64,000 nucleotides of DNA, taken from Marinomonas rhodophyticola. Lineage in GTDB: Bacteria; Pseudomonadota; Gammaproteobacteria; Pseudomonadales; Marinomonadaceae. The position numbers were made by a program, and so were the translations under genes. Shown here piece by piece: positions 60,117-64,000 of this stretch. How positions within the stretch are numbered: the first letter of the stretch is position 1; the number at the start of each line of letters is the position of its first letter. Below the pieces are notes generated by a model, which was given only the letters and a program-made list of their open reading frames with translations, searched no databases and had not been told where the DNA came from. The DNA lies in contig NZ_JAPEUL010000007.1 in assembly GCF_026113935.1 (NCBI RefSeq), positions 124,001 through 188,000 of the forward strand. The letters run 5' to 3'.

Positions 60117-61310
60117 GTGGATCAGCTGAGTCATGTTGTGATTGCTGGGGCGGGGATTGGTGGTTTGTGTGCTGCATTGGCTCTGACTAAGCAGGGGAGG
60201 CAAGTGGTGGTCTGTGAGCAGGCCGCTACGCTTAGTGAAGTGGGGGCAGGTTTACAGATAAGCCCTAACGCCTTGAAAGTGTTACGACATTTGGGTTTAG
60301 AGGATGAATTACGACCTTTTGCTTTTGTGCCGGAATATGCAGCGATCCGTGACTATAAAACGGGTGAATACTATCTTAAATCACCTCTAGGGACTTCGGC
60401 AGAAAGTCGTTATGGCGCGCCTTATTGGCACTTGCATCGCGCAGATTTACACCGAGTTCTTGTAGAAGCTTGTTTACAAGCGGGTGTGGAGTTGGTCCTA
60501 AATGCTGCGGTGGTTAGTTATCGCGAGAACCTCGAGCGTCAGCCAGTCAGTTTGTTGCTCGAAGATGGTCGTGTGTTCAGCGCTGATTTGTTAATTGGTG
60601 CAGATGGTATTCGTTCAAAAGTACGCGAGCAAATGTTAGGGCAAGAGCGTCCAACTTTTATGGGGCAAGTTGCTTGGCGTGGGGTGATTCCAGTGAGTGA
60701 TCTGACTGTTGATGTGAAGCCTGATGCCTGTGTGTGGGCAGGACCAGGCCGTCATTTTGTCAGTTATTACCTGCGTGGCGGTGATTATGTGAATTTTGTC
60801 GCTGTGGAAGAGCGAAGTGATTGGTTGTCAGAGTCATGGCGCGAAGAGGGTAATGTTGACGAGTTAAAGCGAGCGTTTGCTGGCTGGCATCCCGAAGTAA
60901 GCGAATTACTTCAATCTGCACGCAGCACGTTTTTATGGGCATTAAATGGTCGTGAGCCATTGTCAACCTGGCATCAAGGTCGAGTTGTTTTATTAGGTGA
61001 TGCTTGTCATCCAATGTTGCCTTTTATGGCGCAAGGCGCGGCGATGGCGATTGAAGATGGTTATGTTTTGGCAAAATGCCTGTCTCGCCATAGCTTGAAA
61101 GATGCTTTGTTTCAATATGAACACTTACGCAAACCCAGAGCGACTAAAATTCAGCAAATGTCGAAAGCTAATGCCGGCTTATATCACATGCATGGGGACG
61201 TGCTTGGTAGGATGAAATTGACTGCGCTCCAAGTCGCTGGCCGATTTGTTCCTAATGTTATCCAATCTAAGTTAGATACCGTGTATGGTTATGATGTCAC
61301 TGAAGTTTGA
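60117..61310 (+). CDS. FAD-dependent aromatic-type monooxygenase (salicylate hydroxylase-like)
   Basis: A 397-residue class A flavoprotein monooxygenase. The Rossmann motif GAGIGGLCAALAL (residues 11-23) is followed by the R-D-LH motif (HLHRADLHRVLVEAC), the DG motif LLIGADGIRSKVREQML and the GD motif VVLLGDACHPMLPFMAQGAA. This pattern fits salicylate or 3-hydroxybenzoate hydroxylases and related ring hydroxylases using NAD(P)H and O2. It starts with GTG after AGGAAAGG. No other aromatic-degradation gene is adjacent, so the substrate is open. Confidence 0.9.
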   Translation: MDQLSHVVIAGAGIGGLCAALALTKQGRQVVVCEQAATLSEVGAGLQISPNALKVLRHLGLEDELRPFAFVPEYAAIRDYKTGEYYLKSPLGTSAESRYGAPYWHLHRADLHRVLVEACLQAGVELVLNAAVVSYRENLERQPVSLLLEDGRVFSADLLIGADGIRSKVREQMLGQERPTFMGQVAWRGVIPVSDLTVDVKPDACVWAGPGRHFVSYYLRGGDYVNFVAVEERSDWLSESWREEGNVDELKRAFAGWHPEVSELLQSARSTFLWALNGREPLSTWHQGRVVLLGDACHPMLPFMAQGAAMAIEDGYVLAKCLSRHSLKDALFQYEHLRKPRATKIQQMSKANAGLYHMHGDVLGRMKLTALQVAGRFVPNVIQSKLDTVYGYDVTEV

Positions 61311-61455
61311 GATGGATTTGATGATAAATATGTAAGAAAAAAGTCTATTTTGTTGTTTTATGCACTACACTTTTACTTTGAGTTGTAATCATTTATTGTA
61401 ATTAAGCCGCTGACGGTTGTTTTGTCGTGTAGCTTATTTTTTTATGAATTAAACA

Positions 61456-63826
61456 ATGAATTTAAACGCGAAGGGATTGTGTCCTATGATTGTTCTCTCG
61501 GTACTCTTTTGGGCTATTGGTTTAGCTTTGCTAGTGGGTGGTGGCTGGCTAGTGTCACTTGGTGGCAGTCTCTATTATGTTATTGCTGGTGTGGCATTTA
61601 TTGCCGTTGCTTTATTGTTAAAAAAACGCAGTAAATCCGCCAATTTTTTATATGCTTTGTTGTTAATTGGTACCTTGATTTGGTCGATTACTGAGTCAGG
61701 TTTAAGCTGGTGGCCTCTTGCAACGCGTATGGGGCTTTTCTTAGTTCTCGCTATTCCGCTCTTACTCATGGCGTATTTTAAACACCGTGGTGGTAGTCGT
61801 TTTTTACTTCCCGTTTGGATCGCGACGGCTTTAGTGACGCTATCTCCTTTGTTCATGGCGTCACCAACAACACTCGAAGGTCAAATGACACGTTCTGTCA
61901 CTATGTCTGATGCCGATATGGGGGATGTCAATCAGGGAGAGTGGAACGCCTATGGACGTAGTAATTTGGGGCAGCGTTTTTCTCCTCTAAGTCAAATTAC
62001 GCCAGACAATGCAAATCAGCTTCAGTTAGCGTGGCAATATCAGACTGGTGATAAAAAAGGGCCAAAGGATATTGGCGAGACAACGTACGAAGCAACTCCG
62101 CTAAAATTGGCGAATGCCCTTTATGTTTGTACTCCACATAACTGGCTTGTGGCATTGGATGCCGATACCGGAGAGGAGCAATGGGTATACGATGCAAAAG
62201 TGCCTGCTGACAGTCAGCGTCAACACCAGACTTGTCGCGGTGTGTCTTACTTACCACCGTCTAATGTGGATACGCTTCCACCTGTACAAAAAGCGTCTGT
62301 TCCTGCAGAAAGTCTAAATAGTATGCAGTGTGACGCCCAATTGTTCTTACCAACGTCCGATGCGCGTCTTATAGCCGTAGATCCAACGACGGGGGACCGT
62401 TGTGCGAACTTTGCTGACAATGGTGTCTTGGATTTAATGCACAACATGCCGTTTAAACAGTCAGGTTATTATTACTCTACGTCGCCACCATTGGTTGCTG
62501 GTGGCGTGGTGATTGTTGCAGGGTCCGTCAATGATAACTACGATATTAATTCTCCCTCTGGTGTGATTCGCGCTTACGATGTAAAAACGGGGGCATTAAA
62601 GTGGAACTGGGATTCTGGAAACCCTGATGATACAGCGCCAATTGGCACGGATGATGTGTATGCGACGAGGCTCGCCAAATAGTTGGTCGGTGGCCAGTGC
62701 GGATGAAAAATTAGGATTAGCGTATTTCCCCATGGGTAATCGTACGCCGGATCAGTTGGGCATGTACCGTAGTCCAGCAGAAGAAAAATACGCTACCTCT
62801 GTGGTGGCGTTAAGTTTAGAAACCGGCCAAGTGTCTTGGGTGCAACAGTTTGTTCACCATGATTTGTGGGACATGGACACACCTGCGCAACCTTCTTTAT
62901 TGGATTTAGATACCCCATCAGGCAAGCAGCCTGCTTTGGTTGTTCCGACAAAGCAGGGGGATGTGTATGTGTTGAATCGAGCCACTGGTGAACCGATTTT
63001 TCCAATAACCGAAGAGCCAGCACCGCAAGGCGCGATTCCTGGTGACTATACGGCGCCAACTCAGCCCACTTCAGCACTGTCTTTTAAACCAGCCGATTTA
63101 ACCGAAGCGGATATGTGGGGGGCGACACCGTTAGATCAGTTATTGTGTCGTATTGAATTTAAACAGCTGCGTTATGAAGGGCGTTATACGCCACCTTCAG
63201 AGCAAGGGTCTATTGTCTATCCTGGCAATTTTGGTGTGTTTAATTGGGGCAGCATTGCAGTTGATCCGAAGCGTCAACAAATGTTCGGGATGCCTTTGTA
63301 TCTCGCGTTTACATCGACTCTAGTACCAAAAGCGGACTTAGATTTGAGTGAAACAAACAAAGGTGAACAAGGCGTGAACTCTAACGATGGTGCCAATTTT
63401 GCCGTTCAGTTAAAACCTTTTTTATCTCCTTTGGGCGTTCCTTGTCAGCAACCACCATGGGGTTATGTGGCTGGTGCCGATCTTAAAACTGGCAAGACTG
63501 TTTGGAAGCACAAAAACGGTACCATTGAAGATATGACACCATTGAAGCTGCCAATAGAAATGGGTATGCCCGGCATTGGTGGCCCAGTAATTACTGATGG
63601 TGGGGTTGTCTTTATGGCCGCGGCGGTTGATAACTACTTGCGAGCCTATGACATGGCTACGGGCGAGGAGTTATGGAAAGGCCGTTTACCTGCCGGTGGG
63701 CAAGCTACACCCATGACTTACTTGAACAGCAAGGGGGAGCAGATGGTGGTTCAGGTAGCTGGCGGGCACGGGTCTATTGGTACAACCATTGGCGACTATG
63801 TGGTTGCATACAAACTTAAAAAATAG
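61456..63826 (+). CDS. gcd: Membrane-bound PQQ-dependent glucose dehydrogenase (frame broken at ~62667)
   Basis: About 790 residues, the length of E. coli Gcd. Five N-terminal membrane helices (within residues 10-145) precede a periplasmic eight-bladed PQQ propeller with GEWNAYGRSNLGQRFSPLSQ, TPLKLANALYVCTPHNWLVA, FVHHDLWDMDTPAQP, GNFGVFNWGSIAVDPKRQQM and ADLKTGKTVW. The frame breaks at TATGCGACGAGGCTCGCC; one extra A at 62668 would give YATGSPNSWSVASADEKLGL. The start is ATG 61456, or ATG 61486 which has AAGGGA nine bases upstream. Oxidises glucose to gluconolactone in the periplasm and passes electrons to ubiquinone. No PQQ biosynthesis gene lies in the window. Confidence 0.93.
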
Positions 63827-63876
63827 CTTTTTCGCTATCACTTTTTTCGATTGTTAGCCGTATTTAATGACGACTT

Positions 63877-63925
63877 AGCCCAGTGTGAATGAGTCAAATG
63901 GATGACTGGTTGATACTGGGCTTTT
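63877..63925 (+). terminator. Rho-independent terminator of gcd
   Basis: AGCCCAGT (63877-63884) pairs with ACTGGGCT (63915-63922), with an inner AGTCA/TGACT stem, followed by T residues. It lies 51 bases after the gcd stop. Confidence 0.8.
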
Positions 63926-63951
63926 TATGTCAAAAGCATATATCTGTTTGG

Positions 63952-63988
63952 TATAATGAATTTTAAATTTAATCTTTTTTGTTATAAT
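63952..63988 (+). promoter_or_regulatory. Two TATAAT -10 candidates at the right edge
   Basis: TATAAT occurs at 63952-63957 and 63983-63988 in AT-rich DNA after the gcd terminator. No good -35 box stands at the usual distance from either; ATGTCA at 63927 is 19 bases from the first. They may serve a gene beyond the window. Confidence 0.25.
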
Positions 63989-64000
63989 GTTTGGTAACAA

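Noticed and set aside
1..64000. CRISPR arrays, prophage or intact insertion sequences
   Set aside because: No regularly spaced direct repeats, phage structural genes, integrases or full transposase genes were seen; only palindromic repeats and a possible IS-end fragment.

Overview
The window reads as chromosomal DNA of a marine gammaproteobacterium, most likely Marinomonas or a close Oceanospirillales relative. This is an inference from moderate GC, gene content and the look of the proteins; no database was searched. Gene density is normal. There is no prophage, CRISPR array or intact insertion sequence.

Layout. (1) 0-13.7 kb: a DUF3429 membrane protein; a homodimer-type glycyl-tRNA synthetase; a TonB-dependent receptor with a good Fur box; a LysR regulator; a metallo-beta-lactamase-fold hydrolase; two GNAT acetyltransferases; a siderophore ABC importer (fhuB-fhuD-fhuC); and a 2-oxoglutarate/Fe(II) oxygenase divergent from a GcvA-like LysR regulator. 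(2) 13.8-17.3 kb: an isolated AT-rich gene for a STAND-type NTPase with TPR repeats, followed by a repeat-rich 0.6-kb gap. (3) 17.3-33.7 kb: a complete urea module, made of the ABC importer urtABCDE, urease ureDABCEFG and a HupE/UreJ nickel permease. It is followed by an NCS1-permease/histidine-kinase/receiver fusion and a LuxR-type response regulator that may form its sensory arm. (4) 33.8-49 kb: mixed metabolism and signalling, comprising a GNAT, a chemoreceptor, a GntR-controlled amidohydrolase/anion-permease pair, a DHCW cupin, a GlxA-type AraC regulator divergent from a cysteine hydrolase, a CAU tRNA, modABC, an HD-GYP phosphodiesterase, the cystine symporter tcyP and the RNA helicase rhlE. 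(5) 50.5-59.8 kb: one compact leftward operon with two sets of circularly permuted ATP-grasp, alpha-E and transglutaminase-like proteins, an amide-bond-forming system whose product is not known to me. (6) 60-64 kb: an aromatic-type FAD monooxygenase and a membrane PQQ glucose dehydrogenase.

A dominant feature is about 18 single-base frame breaks in otherwise well-conserved genes: GNAT, fhuB, the oxygenase (twice), the STAND gene, ureC, the permease-kinase, a second GNAT, the chemoreceptor, the HD-GYP gene (three times), tcyP, the ATP-grasp/alpha-E fusion (twice), DUF2126 (twice) and gcd. Most lie at or beside short homopolymers, and the correct protein resumes at once in another frame. Residual sequencing indels are the simplest explanation. 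Where the two halves clearly form one gene I annotate one gene and give the break point.

The most interesting biology is the double ATP-grasp/alpha-E/transglutaminase operon, the lone STAND-TPR gene (a possible defence gene), the transporter-kinase fusion beside the urea genes, and a GGA-loop multi-hairpin element in front of ureD that resembles CsrA-binding RNA.
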